Below are positions 6,542 to 15,415 of a stretch of 64,000 nucleotides of DNA, in pieces (positions within the stretch are counted from its first letter, which is position 1; each line of letters begins with the position of its first letter). The notes under the pieces are model-generated. The model saw only the letters and a list, made by a program, of their open reading frames with translations. It made no database searches and was not told the DNA's origin. The position numbers and the translations under genes were made by a program. This DNA is from Pseudomonas cichorii (GTDB lineage: Bacteria > Pseudomonadota > Gammaproteobacteria > Pseudomonadales > Pseudomonadaceae): positions 124,001 through 188,000 of the forward strand of contig NZ_BLVZ01000001.1 of the NCBI RefSeq assembly GCF_015471405.1, in the 5' to 3' direction.

Positions 6542-8506
6542 CTACGAATCCTGCATTTCCACCAGCAACGCTCCTTCACCGACCATTTCTCCTTCACGGC
6601 AGTGCAGGGCGCTAATGACTCCTGCCTGCGCCGCACGGATGCTGTGTTCCATTTTCATTGCCTCAAGTACCACCAGCTGTTCGCCTGCCTCAACCGTTTG
6701 GCCTTCCTCGACCAGTATCCGCACGATGCTGCCGTTCATGGGGGCGGTAAAGCCGCCTTGCTGGGTGTGGCTGGCGTTGACGGCGGCGATGGGGTCCATG
6801 CGCCTGATGGCGTGTACTTCGCCTTGCCATTTGAGGTAAAGCGTATCGCCCTGGCGGATTGCCAGATGCTGATGACGGACACCGTTGCACTCGACGATCA
6901 ACCGGTCTGCGGCCCATGTCATCAGCGTTTCGCTGCTATGGCGTAGCTGGACAACCTTGGTCCGGGCTCTGCACTGCAAATGCAGGTCGATCTGCCTGGG
7001 CAGCCCAAGTCGCAAGCCCGTGGTTGCAGACCATGGCGAGCAAGGCTCAGCCGCACAAATCCGTGAAGGCTCACTCTGGATGAAGGCTTCGGCAGCGGCC
7101 TGCCAGAACTCGTCGGCCAGCTCATCGACTGCCGGCAGCAATTGTTCCTGATAGCGCGGGATAAAGCCGGTATCAAGCTCGGTGGCGGCAAAGGCCGGAT
7201 GGCCAATGATGCGTTGCAAAAAGGTCAGGTTGGTTTTCACGCCGCCCACCGCAAACTCATCGAGCATGGTCAGCAGGCGCAGGCGTGCTTCTTCCCGGTT
7301 CTCGCCCCAGGCAATCAGTTTGCCCAGCATGGGGTCATAGAACGGCGAGATGCTATCGCCTTCGCTCACGCCGCTGTCGATACGCTGGCCGTGGCGGGGA
7401 AGAGGTTCACGATAAAGGTTGAGGGTGCCGGTCGCGGGCAGAAAATCGTTTTCCGGATCTTCAGCATACAGGCGCACTTCGATGGCGTGCCCGTTCAGCG
7501 GGACTTGTTCCTGGGTGAGTGGCAGTGTTTCGCCACGAGCGACGCGGATCTGCCACTGCACCAGGTCAAGCCCGGTGATGAACTCGGTGACCGGATGTTC
7601 GACCTGCAAGCGGGTGTTCATCTCCATGAAGAAGAACTCGCCCCGTGAGTCCAGCAGAAACTCCACGGTGCCTGCGCCCACATAGTCAATGGCTTGGGCT
7701 GCCCGAACGGCGGCTTCACCCATGGTCTGACGCAATTGCGGGCTCAGACCGGGAGCCGGTGCTTCTTCGACGACTTTCTGGTGGCGACGCTGTATCGAGC
7801 AGTCGCGTTCGTTGAGATAGAGACAATGGCCATGCTGGTCGGCAAAAACCTGAATCTCGATATGACGCGGCCTGAGCAGGTACTTTTCCACCAGCATCCG
7901 CGAGTCGCCAAACGAGGATTGAGCTTCACGTTGCGCCGAAGCCAGTGCCTCGGCCAGCTCACTGGCTTTCTCGACAACTTTCATGCCCTTGCCGCCGCCC
8001 CCTGCGGTGGCCTTGAGCAGCACGGGATAGCCGATCCGCTCGGCAGCAGCGCGGAAGGTGTCCAGATCCTGGGCGGCACCATGATAGCCGGGCACCAGCG
8101 GGACGCCGGCAGCTTCCATCAAGGATTTGGCGGCGGACTTGCTGCCCATGGCCTCGATGGCTGAAGCGGGTGGGCCAATGAAGATCAGCCCGGCGTTTTC
8201 AACGGCGCGGGCAAATTCGGCGCTTTCGGACAGAAAGCCATAACCCGGATGAATTGCCTGGGCATCGCTGGATCGGGCGGCGGCGATCAGTTTTTCGATT
8301 TGCAGGTAGCTTTCTGCTGCCTTGCTCCCGCCAAGGTCCACCCGAATGTCCGCTTCACAGCTATGACGTGCTTCCCGGTCGATGGCGCTGTGGACTGCGA
8401 CAGTGGTCAGCCCCAATTGTTTGGCGGTGCGCATGATGCGGCAGGTGATTTCGCCCCGGTTGGCAACCAGCAGCGTGGTCAGAACAGGCTTGGCCGGGGC
8501 ATTCAT
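6542..8506 (-). CDS. liuD: Methylcrotonyl-CoA carboxylase, biotin-containing alpha subunit
   Basis: The 654-residue subunit carries biotin and carboxylates it with ATP and bicarbonate; with LiuB it converts 3-methylcrotonyl-CoA to 3-methylglutaconyl-CoA in leucine breakdown. Biotin carboxylase lies at about 1-460 (VANRGEITCRIMRTAK, the glycine-rich ATP loop ATAGGGGKGM, and MEMNTRLQVEHPVTE). The biotinyl domain is at the end, with VLEAMKMEHS placing the biotin lysine near residue 618. I chose ATG 8506 because MNAPAKPVLTTLLVANRGE is the family N-terminus; longer readings only extend into liuC. It overlaps liuC by 4 bases (ATGA), so translation is probably coupled. It is the last gene of liuABCD. 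Confidence 0.95.
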   Translation of the reverse strand: MNAPAKPVLTTLLVANRGEITCRIMRTAKQLGLTTVAVHSAIDREARHSCEADIRVDLGGSKAAESYLQIEKLIAAARSSDAQAIHPGYGFLSESAEFARAVENAGLIFIGPPASAIEAMGSKSAAKSLMEAAGVPLVPGYHGAAQDLDTFRAAAERIGYPVLLKATAGGGGKGMKVVEKASELAEALASAQREAQSSFGDSRMLVEKYLLRPRHIEIQVFADQHGHCLYLNERDCSIQRRHQKVVEEAPAPGLSPQLRQTMGEAAVRAAQAIDYVGAGTVEFLLDSRGEFFFMEMNTRLQVEHPVTEFITGLDLVQWQIRVARGETLPLTQEQVPLNGHAIEVRLYAEDPENDFLPATGTLNLYREPLPRHGQRIDSGVSEGDSISPFYDPMLGKLIAWGENREEARLRLLTMLDEFAVGGVKTNLTFLQRIIGHPAFAATELDTGFIPRYQEQLLPAVDELADEFWQAAAEAFIQSEPSRICAAEPCSPWSATTGLRLGLPRQIDLHLQCRARTKVVQLRHSSETLMTWAADRLIVECNGVRHQHLAIRQGDTLYLKWQGEVHAIRRMDPIAAVNASHTQQGGFTAPMNGSIVRILVEEGQTVEAGEQLVVLEAMKMEHSIRAAQAGVISALHCREGEMVGEGALLVEMQDS

Positions 8507-9324
8507 GATTGCGAGTCCTTCTGTTTGTCTGCAGGTGTCTGCCAATAGGGTTGGCGCTTTTCCAGAAAGGCCCGCAGACCTTCCTGGCCTTCGGCACTGG
8601 TGCGAATCCTGGCAATGGCGCTTTCGCAGTAACGGCGCAGGGATGGCGTCAGTTCGCCGCTGCCGACTTCGCGCAGCAAATCTTTGCTGGCGCGCATGGC
8701 GTGGGGGCTGTTGAGCAGCAGATTGTTGATCCAGCGCTGGGTTTCGCCCTCCAGTTCCGCTAGCGGGTAACACTCGGCAAGCAGGCCGATCTCTCGTGCG
8801 CGCAAGCCATCGAAACGCTCGGCGGTAAGGGCGTAACGCCGCGCTGCACGCTCGCCGATGGCCTTGACCACGAACGGACTGATGACCGCAGGAGCCAGGC
8901 CGATCCGTACTTCTGACAGGCAGAACTGCGCCTCTTGCGCGCCAATCGCCAGATCGCAGCAACTGATCAGGCCCAGTGCGCCGCCAAATGCCGCGCCCTG
9001 GACCACGGCCAGCGTGGGGATTTTCAGTTTGGCCAGGTTGTACATCAGTTCGGCCAGTTCCCGGGCATCGTCCAGATTGGTGTTGTAGTCCAGATCCGCT
9101 GCCTGTTGCATCCAGCTCAGATCGGCACCCGCGCTGAAATGTTTGCCATGGCCGCGAATCAGCAGGAAACGCAGGCTGGCATTGGCCTGCACCTCATCCA
9201 GGGCCAGGATCAGTTCGCGAATCATCTGCGCATTGAAGGCGTTGTGCTTTTCCGGGCGATTGAGCCAGAGAGTGGCAAAGCCGCGTGGGTCGTCGATCAG
9301 GGTCACGGTGGTGAAGGGCGTCAT
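8503..9324 (-). CDS. liuC: Methylglutaconyl-CoA hydratase
   Basis: A 273-residue crotonase-fold enzyme that hydrates 3-methylglutaconyl-CoA to HMG-CoA, the step after the LiuB/LiuD carboxylase. The crotonase oxyanion-hole motifs are visible: HGKHFSAGADLSWM near residue 60-75 and GAAFGGALGLISCCDLAI near 115-130, and the acidic region LSEVRIGLAPAVISPF follows. Position between liuB (14-base gap) and liuD (4-base overlap) supports the assignment over other enoyl-CoA hydratases. Some members also act on the geraniol-pathway analogue; the atu genes are not in this window. Confidence 0.92.
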   Translation of the reverse strand: MTPFTTVTLIDDPRGFATLWLNRPEKHNAFNAQMIRELILALDEVQANASLRFLLIRGHGKHFSAGADLSWMQQAADLDYNTNLDDARELAELMYNLAKLKIPTLAVVQGAAFGGALGLISCCDLAIGAQEAQFCLSEVRIGLAPAVISPFVVKAIGERAARRYALTAERFDGLRAREIGLLAECYPLAELEGETQRWINNLLLNSPHAMRASKDLLREVGSGELTPSLRRYCESAIARIRTSAEGQEGLRAFLEKRQPYWQTPADKQKDSQS

Positions 9325-9338
9325 GGTCTATCCCCTGG

Positions 9339-10946
9339 TTACATGCGAAACAGGCCGAAAGTAGTGGGTTCGATGGGCGCGTTGAGCGAGGCCGAAAGCG
9401 CCAGGGCCAGAATGTCGCGGGTCTGGGCCGGGTCGATGACGCCGTCGTCCCAGAGGCGGGCGCTGGAGTAGTAAGGGTGCCCCTGATGCTCGTACTGATC
9501 GAGGATCGGCTGTTTCAGTTCGGTCTGTTGCTGTTCGCTGAAGGTCTGGCCGCTGCGTTCGGCCTGTTCACGCTTGACCTGCACCAGCACGCCTGCAGCC
9601 TGTTCGCCGCCCATTACACCGATCCGGGCGTTGGGCCACATCCACAGGAAGCGCGGGTCATAGGCGCGACCGCACATGCCATAGTTCCCGGCCCCGAAGC
9701 TGCCGCCGATGATCACCGTGAACTTGGGTACTCTGGCGCAGGCTACAGCGGTCACCAGTTTGGCGCCGTGCTTGGCAATGCCGCCGCTTTCGTATTTCTG
9801 GCCGACCATGAAACCGGTGATGTTTTGCAGGAACAGCAGCGGGATGCCGCGCTGACAGGCCAGCTCGATAAAGTGCGCGCCTTTCTGCGCGGCTTCGGCG
9901 AACAGGATGCCGTTATTGGCGAGGATCGCGACAGGATAGCCATGCAGCCGGGCAAAGCCGCAGACCAGCGTGGTACCGAACAAGGCCTTGAATTCATCCA
10001 GTACCGAGCCGTCCACCAGCCGCGCAATGACTTCGCGTACATCGAAGGGCTGCTTGGCTTCGACCGGAATCACGCCATACAACTCGTCGCTGGCATACAA
10101 GGGCGCAATGGGCGTGGTGATGTTCAGTTGGCCCTGCTTGCGCCAGTTGAGGTTGGCGACACTGCGGCGGGCCAGTTCAAGGGCGTGTTCATCATTCTCG
10201 GCATAGTGATCGGCCACCCCGGAGGTCCGGCAATGCACATCCGCGCCGCCCAGGTCTTCAGCACTCACCACTTCGCCGGTGGCAGCCTTTACCAGTGGCG
10301 GCCCGGCCAGGAAGATCGTGGCCTGTTGACGCACCATGATCGCTTCGTCGGCCATGGCGGGCACATAGGCACCGCCAGCCGTGCAGGAACCCATGACCAC
10401 GGCAATCTGCGGGATGCCCATGGCACTCATGTTGGCCTGATTGAAAAAGATCCGCCCGAAGTGTTCGCGATCCGGAAACACTTCATCCTGACGAGGCAGG
10501 TTGGCACCACCCGAATCCACCAGATAAATGCAGGGCAGGCGATTCTGCTGGGCGATGGCCTGGGCGCGCAGGTGCTTTTTGACGGTTAACGGGTAGTACG
10601 AGCCGCCTTTGACCGTTGCGTCATTGGCGACAATCATGCATTCCACGCCCTCAACCCGGCCAATGCCTGCGATCACTCCGGCAGCCGGCACCTCTTCGTC
10701 ATAGACGGTATGGGCCGCCAGTTGCCCGATTTCCAGAAACGGCGAGCCAAGGTCCAGCAAGCGGTTGATGCGCTCGCGAGGTAACAGTTTGCCTCGGGAA
10801 GTGTGGCGTTCCTGTGCCTTGCTGCCGCCACCCTCATGAACCTTGGCCAGCAGACGGCGCAACTCATTGACCTGCTCCAGCAGGGCCGCATGGTTGCTGG
10901 CGAATTCGGGGGAGCGCGTATTGATTCGGCTGGTCAGAATGGTCAT
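9339..10946 (-). CDS. liuB: Methylcrotonyl-CoA carboxylase, carboxyltransferase beta subunit
   Basis: The 535-residue carboxyltransferase moves CO2 from biotin on LiuD to 3-methylcrotonyl-CoA. Two crotonase-like carboxyltransferase halves are present: the first with [16 protein letters not shown] and [13 protein letters not shown], the second with [17 protein letters not shown] and [20 protein letters not shown], both oxyanion-hole glycine motifs. Length and N-terminus ([11 protein letters not shown], then [20 protein letters not shown]) are typical of the MCC rather than propionyl-CoA type. It lies 15 bases after liuA and 14 before liuC in the same operon. Confidence 0.95.
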   Translation of the reverse strand: MTILTSRINTRSPEFASNHAALLEQVNELRRLLAKVHEGGGSKAQERHTSRGKLLPRERINRLLDLGSPFLEIGQLAAHTVYDEEVPAAGVIAGIGRVEGVECMIVANDATVKGGSYYPLTVKKHLRAQAIAQQNRLPCIYLVDSGGANLPRQDEVFPDREHFGRIFFNQANMSAMGIPQIAVVMGSCTAGGAYVPAMADEAIMVRQQATIFLAGPPLVKAATGEVVSAEDLGGADVHCRTSGVADHYAENDEHALELARRSVANLNWRKQGQLNITTPIAPLYASDELYGVIPVEAKQPFDVREVIARLVDGSVLDEFKALFGTTLVCGFARLHGYPVAILANNGILFAEAAQKGAHFIELACQRGIPLLFLQNITGFMVGQKYESGGIAKHGAKLVTAVACARVPKFTVIIGGSFGAGNYGMCGRAYDPRFLWMWPNARIGVMGGEQAAGVLVQVKREQAERSGQTFSEQQQTELKQPILDQYEHQGHPYYSSARLWDDGVIDPAQTRDILALALSASLNAPIEPTTFGLFRM

Positions 10947-10961
10947 GAAACACTCCGGAAG

Positions 10962-12125
10962 TCAGCGGGTCTCGTTGAACAGTTCGCGGCCAATCAGCAT
11001 GCGCCGGATTTCACTGGTGCCCGCACCGATCTCGTACAGCTTGGCGTCGCGCAGCAGGCGACCGGCCGGGAATTCATTGATGTAACCGTTGCCGCCCAGA
11101 ATCTGGATGGTATCCAGCGCCATTTGTGTCGCCCGCTCGGCGCTGTAGAGAATGATCCCGGCGGCATCCTTGCGGGTGGTCTCGCCTCGGTCGCAGGCCT
11201 GGGCGACCGCATACAGATAGGCGCGGCTGGCATTGAGCTGGGTGTACATGTCAGCGACCTTGCCCTGAATGAGCTGAAATTCGCCAATGCTCTGGCCGAA
11301 CTGCTTGCGGTCGTGGATATAGGGCAATACCACATCCATGCAGGCCTGCATGATCCCGGTCGGGCCGCCAGACAGCACGACGCGCTCGTAATCCAGGCCG
11401 CTCATCAATACTTTCACGCCACCATTGAGCGGCCCCAGCAGGTTTTCTTCCGGGATTTCCACATCATCGAAAAACAGCTCGCAGGTATTTGAGCCACGCA
11501 TGCCGAGCTTGTCGAACTTGTTGCTGCGGGTGAAACCTTTCCAGTCGCGCTCGACGATAAAGGCACTGATGCCATGTGCAGCTTGTTCCGGGTCTGTCTT
11601 GGCGTAGATCACATAGGTGTTGGCGTCCGGGCCGTTGGTGATCCAGGTCTTGCTGCCATTGAGTACGAAGCGGTCGCTATGCCGCTCGGCCCGAAGCTTC
11701 ATCGAAACCACGTCGGAGCCGGCATTGGGCTCGCTCATGGCCAGGGCACCGACATGTTCGCCACTGATCAATGCGGGCAGATAGCGGGCTTTCTGCGCCG
11801 GGGTGCCATTGCGATTGATCTGGTTGACACACAGGTTCGAGTGCGCGCCATAGGAGAGGGCGACCGAGGCCGACCCGCGGCTGATTTCTTCCATGGCGAC
11901 CACATGGGCCAGGTAGCCAAGACCTGCGCCGCCATATTCCTCGCTGACCGTGATGCCCAGGAGGCCCATTTCCCCGAACTTGCGCCACATATCGGCCGGG
12001 AACAGGTTGTCCCTGTCGATCTGCGCGGCACGAGGAGAGAGTTCGGATGCGACAAAGGACTGAAGCTGGTCGCGCAGCATGTCGATGGTTTCGCCCAGGG
12101 CGAAGTTCAGGCTGGGGTAGATCAT
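10962..12125 (-). CDS. liuA: Isovaleryl-CoA dehydrogenase
   Basis: A 387-residue FAD enzyme that oxidises isovaleryl-CoA to 3-methylcrotonyl-CoA, passing electrons to electron-transfer flavoprotein. Acyl-CoA dehydrogenase signatures are clear: [20 protein letters not shown] for FAD binding near 130-150, [16 protein letters not shown] near 280 and [20 protein letters not shown] near 350. It is the first gene of liuABCD. A LiuR palindrome (12168-12183) lies 43-58 bases upstream of its ATG, so it is expected to be induced by leucine or isovalerate breakdown products. Confidence 0.95.
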   Translation of the reverse strand: MIYPSLNFALGETIDMLRDQLQSFVASELSPRAAQIDRDNLFPADMWRKFGEMGLLGITVSEEYGGAGLGYLAHVVAMEEISRGSASVALSYGAHSNLCVNQINRNGTPAQKARYLPALISGEHVGALAMSEPNAGSDVVSMKLRAERHSDRFVLNGSKTWITNGPDANTYVIYAKTDPEQAAHGISAFIVERDWKGFTRSNKFDKLGMRGSNTCELFFDDVEIPEENLLGPLNGGVKVLMSGLDYERVVLSGGPTGIMQACMDVVLPYIHDRKQFGQSIGEFQLIQGKVADMYTQLNASRAYLYAVAQACDRGETTRKDAAGIILYSAERATQMALDTIQILGGNGYINEFPAGRLLRDAKLYEIGAGTSEIRRMLIGRELFNETR

Positions 12126-12167
12126 GAATAGCGCTCCAGTTTTATTTTTGGCGGATTGGCTATGACC

Positions 12168-12183
12168 TTTACGTTAACGTAAA
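12168..12183. promoter_or_regulatory. LiuR operator upstream of liuA
   Basis: TTTACGTTAACGTAAA is a perfect 16-base palindrome, close to the published LiuR site in proteobacteria (TTGACGTwwACGTCAA type). A second copy lies before liuR at 14203-14228, which supports a shared regulator. Confidence 0.82.
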
Positions 12184-12260
12184 CCTGTAACTGCCAAAGT
12201 GTCAATGCCGGAGGCGCGAGAGGAAGGAGAAGGGCTGTAAAGCTGAATATCGGAAAGCAC

Positions 12261-12284
12261 GAAGGGGAGCCTGGGCTCCCCTTC
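12261..12284 (-). terminator. Terminator of the Crc-type RNA
   Basis: A perfect 10-base-pair stem (GAAGGGGAGC / GCTCCCCTTC) with a 4-base loop ends the A-rich minus-strand RNA. The tail GTGCTTTCC is only mildly T-rich. A T-rich stretch on the other side means it could also work rightward. Confidence 0.78.
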
Positions 12285-12636
12285 AAGGTTTCTTTGCATG
12301 CTCTTTTTTGTTTTTCGGGAGGCCTTTTATTGTTTTTGGCGACCTGGCCCTTCACATCTTTTTTGAGCGATCCCCATTCGGGATCAAGAGCAAACGTATT
12401 TTTTTGAGCGCTGATGTGGCTTTTATCTTGTCGATCCAACCAGTACTGGAGCTACCTGAAGGTAGTTTTATTGTTCTCTGTCCGGTTGCGAGCACCCTTG
12501 GTTACAAGGGCCTCTGAAAAGCTATCCACTCCAAAAAAATCTGTTAGCTGCGCCTCTGTCCGTGTTGTTCTTGTTATGTCAGAGCCGATACATATTGTTT
12601 TTATTGGATTGCTGCGTTTTCTTGTTCTTGTTGTAC
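12261..12636 (-). ncRNA. crcX: CrcZ/CrcX/CrcY-family small RNA (Hfq/Crc sponge)
   Basis: The gap between liuE and liuA encodes on the minus strand an RNA of about 376 bases that fits the Crc-sponge family. It has six separate A-rich AAnAAnAA motifs, the Hfq/Crc target, at about 12621-12634, 12595-12604, 12563-12576, 12465-12477, 12325-12339 and 12301-12317 (for example ATAACAAGAACAACACGG). A sigma-54 promoter precedes it and a strong hairpin ends it. The length matches the roughly 350-400 bases of known members. These RNAs bind Hfq with Crc and so lift carbon catabolite repression when preferred carbon sources run out; CbrAB drives them. From memory, one P. putida paralogue also lies beside an HMG-CoA lyase gene. 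The choice of the name crcX over crcY or crcZ is tentative. Confidence 0.87.
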
Positions 12637-12644
12637 AAGAGATA

Positions 12645-12662
12645 TAGCAGAACCCGTGCCAG
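12645..12662 (-). promoter_or_regulatory. Sigma-54 promoter of the Crc-type RNA
   Basis: On the minus strand CTGGCACGGGTTCTGCTA matches the sigma-54 consensus TGGCACrNNNNTTGCW with one change, with the GG and GC doublets at the required spacing. Transcription should start about 12 bases on, near 12636. Sigma-54 promoters need an enhancer-binding activator, here presumably CbrB. Confidence 0.82.
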
Positions 12663-12744
12663 TTTTTATGAAGCCCTTTAAAACCGGGGCTTTGGCGGGA
12701 TTCCGGAGGCTGATGGGCTGGCCCGTCAGTCTCTGAATGTTTCC

Positions 12745-12788
12745 GTGTTACCCGTTTTCACTGAACTGATCAGTGGTGAGGGTAACAC
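12745..12788. promoter_or_regulatory. Probable CbrB upstream activating site
   Basis: A perfect inverted repeat GTGTTACCC ... GGGTAACAC (12745-12753 and 12780-12788) frames a second one, CACTG ... CAGTG. It is centred about 105 bases upstream of the sigma-54 promoter, a usual enhancer distance. The TGTTAC/GTAACA halves resemble CbrB sites described upstream of crcZ; this match is from memory. Confidence 0.65.
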
Positions 12789-12832
12789 TCTGTGACAAGT
12801 TGCCGCACCGTCTCGCCGACCAATGACCTTTC

Positions 12833-13732
12833 TCAGATGTGCAGGCGGGCCAGGGCCACTTTCGATCCGTTTCGGCGTTCCAGCACCGTACAGATTCGCT
12901 GACCAGCAGTGATCAGCAGGTCCAGATCGATACCGGTGTCGATACCCAGGCCGCCGAGCATATACAGCACATCCTCCGTTGCGACATTGCCGCTGGCGCC
13001 CTTGGCGTAAGGGCAGCCGCCAAGTCCGGCGACCGAGCTGTCGAATACCCCGATTCCCTCCAGCAGGCTGGCGTAGATATTGGCCAATGCCTGGCCATAG
13101 GTGTCATGGAAATGCCCGGCGAGTTTGCCGCGGGGAATCTGCCCGGCGACCGCGTTGAACAATTCCCGGGTAGCGCCTGGCGTGCCGGTGCCGATGGTGT
13201 CGCCCAGAGAAACTTCGTAGCAGCCCATGGCGATCAGTTCGTTGGCCACGGACGAAACCTGCCGGGGCGAAACCTTGCCCTCATAAGGGCAGCCCAGCAC
13301 GCACGAGACATAGCCTCGCACCGCAATGCCATGCAGGTGGGCCGCGGCCATCACTGGCAGAAAACGTTCCAGGCTTTCACTGATGGAGCAATTGATATTG
13401 CGCTGTGAAAAGGCTTCGGAGGCTGAGGCAAATACCGCTACCTCCCGAACGCCGGCCGCCAGTGCATCCTCGAAACCTTTGAGGTTGGGTGTCAGGGCTG
13501 AATAGGTGACATCGGGCAGGCGATGAAGACGGGCAAAGACTTCGGCGGAGTCGGCCATCTGCGGCACCCATCTGGGCGATACGAAGCTGCCGGTCTCGAT
13601 ATGTTTCAGTCCTGCCGTTGCCAGGTCTTCGATCAGTTGCACCTTGTCATTGAGGCCGACCGGGCGTGCTTCGTTTTGCAGGCCATCTCTGGGGCCTACC
13701 TCCACCAGGCGAACACGTTGAGGTAAATGCAT
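12833..13732 (-). CDS. liuE: Hydroxymethylglutaryl-CoA lyase
   Basis: A 299-residue TIM-barrel lyase that splits HMG-CoA to acetoacetate and acetyl-CoA, the last step of the Liu pathway. The HMGL N-terminal motif VEVGPRDGLQNE (residues 10-21) and the active-site signature SVAGLGGCPYAKGASGN (near 235) with its catalytic Cys are intact, as are the metal-binding His residues in AGHFHDTYG. It starts 32 bases after liuR, so liuR-liuE form one unit, separated from liuABCD by the Crc-type RNA gene. Confidence 0.95.
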   Translation of the reverse strand: MHLPQRVRLVEVGPRDGLQNEARPVGLNDKVQLIEDLATAGLKHIETGSFVSPRWVPQMADSAEVFARLHRLPDVTYSALTPNLKGFEDALAAGVREVAVFASASEAFSQRNINCSISESLERFLPVMAAAHLHGIAVRGYVSCVLGCPYEGKVSPRQVSSVANELIAMGCYEVSLGDTIGTGTPGATRELFNAVAGQIPRGKLAGHFHDTYGQALANIYASLLEGIGVFDSSVAGLGGCPYAKGASGNVATEDVLYMLGGLGIDTGIDLDLLITAGQRICTVLERRNGSKVALARLHI

Positions 13733-13764
13733 GGCGCTTGGACCTCATATTTTGTCGAGGTTTA

Positions 13765-14163
13765 TCATTCAGATAATTGATCTGAAAGGGTTTTATCCAA
13801 TGCGGCGCGGCAGCGTTCCTCTGCCGTATCCAGCTCCAGCTGCATCTGCTGGATGTCCAGAAGTTGCTGCTCCAGCTGGCCGCGACGCTCTTCGATCTTG
13901 CCTAGCATGGTGTGCAATTGCTTGTGATTGCCGCCGTGGGGGTCATACAACTCGATCAACTCCTTGCATTCGGCAAGGGAGAAACCAATGCGCTTGCCAC
14001 GCAGGATCAGCTTGAGGGTGACTTTGTCGCGGGCGGAGTAGATGCGTTCAAGGCCCCGTCTTTCGGGGCTCAGCATGCCTTGCTCCTCGTAAAAGCGAAT
14101 GGCGCGGGTGGTGATGTCCAGTTCGCGGGCGAGGTCGGAGATGCTGTAGGTCGGGCTGGTCAT
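13765..14163 (-). CDS. liuR: MerR-family regulator of leucine/isovalerate catabolism
   Basis: A 132-residue MerR-type regulator. The winged helix at the N-terminus reads YSISDLARELDITTRAIRFYEEQGML, and the dimer coiled coil fills about 80-125 (KIEERRGQLEQQLLDIQQMQ). No cysteine cluster for metal sensing is present, in keeping with LiuR, which is thought to sense pathway intermediates. It is cotranscribed with liuE and preceded by a palindrome like that before liuA, suggesting self-control. Confidence 0.9.
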   Translation of the reverse strand: MTSPTYSISDLARELDITTRAIRFYEEQGMLSPERRGLERIYSARDKVTLKLILRGKRIGFSLAECKELIELYDPHGGNHKQLHTMLGKIEERRGQLEQQLLDIQQMQLELDTAEERCRAALDKTLSDQLSE

Positions 14164-14202
14164 GGCTTTGCTCGGCGGGGAAACCTTTGGGGTAACCTAA
14201 GG

Positions 14203-14228
14203 CTGGCTTAACGTATACGTCAAGCCAG
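14203..14228. promoter_or_regulatory. LiuR operator upstream of liuR
   Basis: A 26-base dyad centred on ACGTATACGT (14211-14220), with CTGGCTT and AAGCCAG arms. It shares the ACGTwwACGT core with the liuA operator and lies 40-65 bases before the liuR start, over a TTGACG -35-like element. Confidence 0.78.
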
Positions 14229-14248
14229 TGCCGCTGTGAGATGGCGAA

Positions 14249-14272
14249 GTTAAAGCTAGAAATAGCTTTAAC
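14249..14272. terminator. Hairpin downstream of the LysR gene
   Basis: A perfect 10-base-pair stem GTTAAAGCTA / TAGCTTTAAC with a GAAA loop, 37 bases after the stop codon of the leftward LysR gene. No T-run follows on either strand, so the terminator role is tentative. Confidence 0.4.
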
Positions 14273-14308
14273 TTAAAGATAAAAATATATATTTATCAGT
14301 ATATTGAG

Positions 14309-15247
14309 TTATGTTGTTAATTCTCTTTTTGGGTTGTTTTCCTGCGCCGTTACCCGCTGGCACAGCTCAATAAGCTGCTCGCGCATCCAGCGATTGGCCG
14401 GGTCCTGGTCAGTGCTTTCATGCCAGTAAAGATGGGTTTCGACCGCAGGCACATCACTGACGGGCAAGCAAACGTAGTGCAGATCGTGACGGCGGGAAAA
14501 ACGTTCGGGCACAGTCATGACCATATCGGTCTGCTGGAGCACCTGAGTTGCCATCAAATAGTGCTGGGAGCGCAATGCGATCTTGCGCTGGATACCCATC
14601 TTGCCCAGTGCCAGGTCCACATGCCCCAGGCCACTGCGGCGGCTGGAAATATGAATGTGCGCCTGTGCCAGATAATCATCCAGGCTCAGGGTTGTCTTGC
14701 CTGCCATAGGGTGGCCCTTGCGCATGGCGCAGACGTATTTGTCTTCCATCAGTTTGACGTGACGCACTTGCGGGTCGGTATTGAGTGGTGCATCGACAGC
14801 AAAGTCCAGGCGACCGGCAGCCAGTTCCTTGGTGGTTTCGCGACGCTTTGACAGGAAGCTTTCGATGGTCACCGCCGGTGCCTGACGACGTAAGCGCTGG
14901 AATAGCAGAGGCAGGATCACCGCTTCGGTCAGGTCGGTCATGCTGATGCGGTAATTCTTGATGGCCTGCAACGGATTGAAGATGCGGCTTTCCTGCACCG
15001 ACACACGCAGCAGTGACAAGGCATTGCGGACCGGGCCGATGATGTTCTGGGCCATGGGGGTAGGCACCATGCCTTGGGCCGTACGCACGAACAACGGGTC
15101 GTTGAAGGTTTCACGCAGTCGCGCCAATGCATTGGATACCGCTGGCTGGGTAATGCCAACGATCTGGCCGGCTCGTGTCAGATTGGCTTCGGTATAAATG
15201 GCGTCGAAGACAATGAAAAGATTGAGATCAACCTTGCTCAGGTTCAT
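14309..15247 (-). CDS. LysR-family transcriptional regulator
   Basis: A 312-residue LysR regulator. The helix-turn-helix is at the N-terminus (VDLNLFIVFDAIYTEANLTRAGQ, then ITQPAVSNALARLR), in the NodD/LeuO-like subgroup that begins DLNLF. The effector-binding domain covers about 90-300. It is divergent from an acyl-CoA dehydrogenase gene across a 168-base AT-rich gap, the classic layout for control of the neighbour. The inducer cannot be told; a fatty-acyl or aromatic acid would fit the neighbour. Confidence 0.9.
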   Translation of the reverse strand: MNLSKVDLNLFIVFDAIYTEANLTRAGQIVGITQPAVSNALARLRETFNDPLFVRTAQGMVPTPMAQNIIGPVRNALSLLRVSVQESRIFNPLQAIKNYRISMTDLTEAVILPLLFQRLRRQAPAVTIESFLSKRRETTKELAAGRLDFAVDAPLNTDPQVRHVKLMEDKYVCAMRKGHPMAGKTTLSLDDYLAQAHIHISSRRSGLGHVDLALGKMGIQRKIALRSQHYLMATQVLQQTDMVMTVPERFSRRHDLHYVCLPVSDVPAVETHLYWHESTDQDPANRWMREQLIELCQRVTAQENNPKRELTT

Positions 15248-15415
15248 TGGAGGGCGCCTCTTGTCGTTCTTGTAGGATCACTGCTTATGCCGCAGCGTGG
15301 CTCGATCATATATTGGTTATGAATGTTTATATACGCCGAGAATAGATTAGATAAATGCCGATGGGTTCTTTAGCATCCTTCCATGACCTCGATTCCCTTG
15401 AGAAGGTAGCTGCCC

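Noticed and set aside
6542..8962. 806-codon reading of liuD
   Set aside because: The extra 152 codons lie inside liuC in another frame; the family N-terminus begins at 8506.
12122..12439. 105-codon minus-strand frame (MDRQDKSHISAQKN...)
   Set aside because: It runs through the Crc-type RNA, its terminator hairpin and the LiuR operator; no ribosome site, and the A-rich motifs explain the Lys-rich text.
12414..12647. 77-codon plus-strand frame opposite the RNA
   Set aside because: Antisense to the A-rich RNA, so its Leu/Val/Phe content follows from the T-rich strand; no ribosome site.
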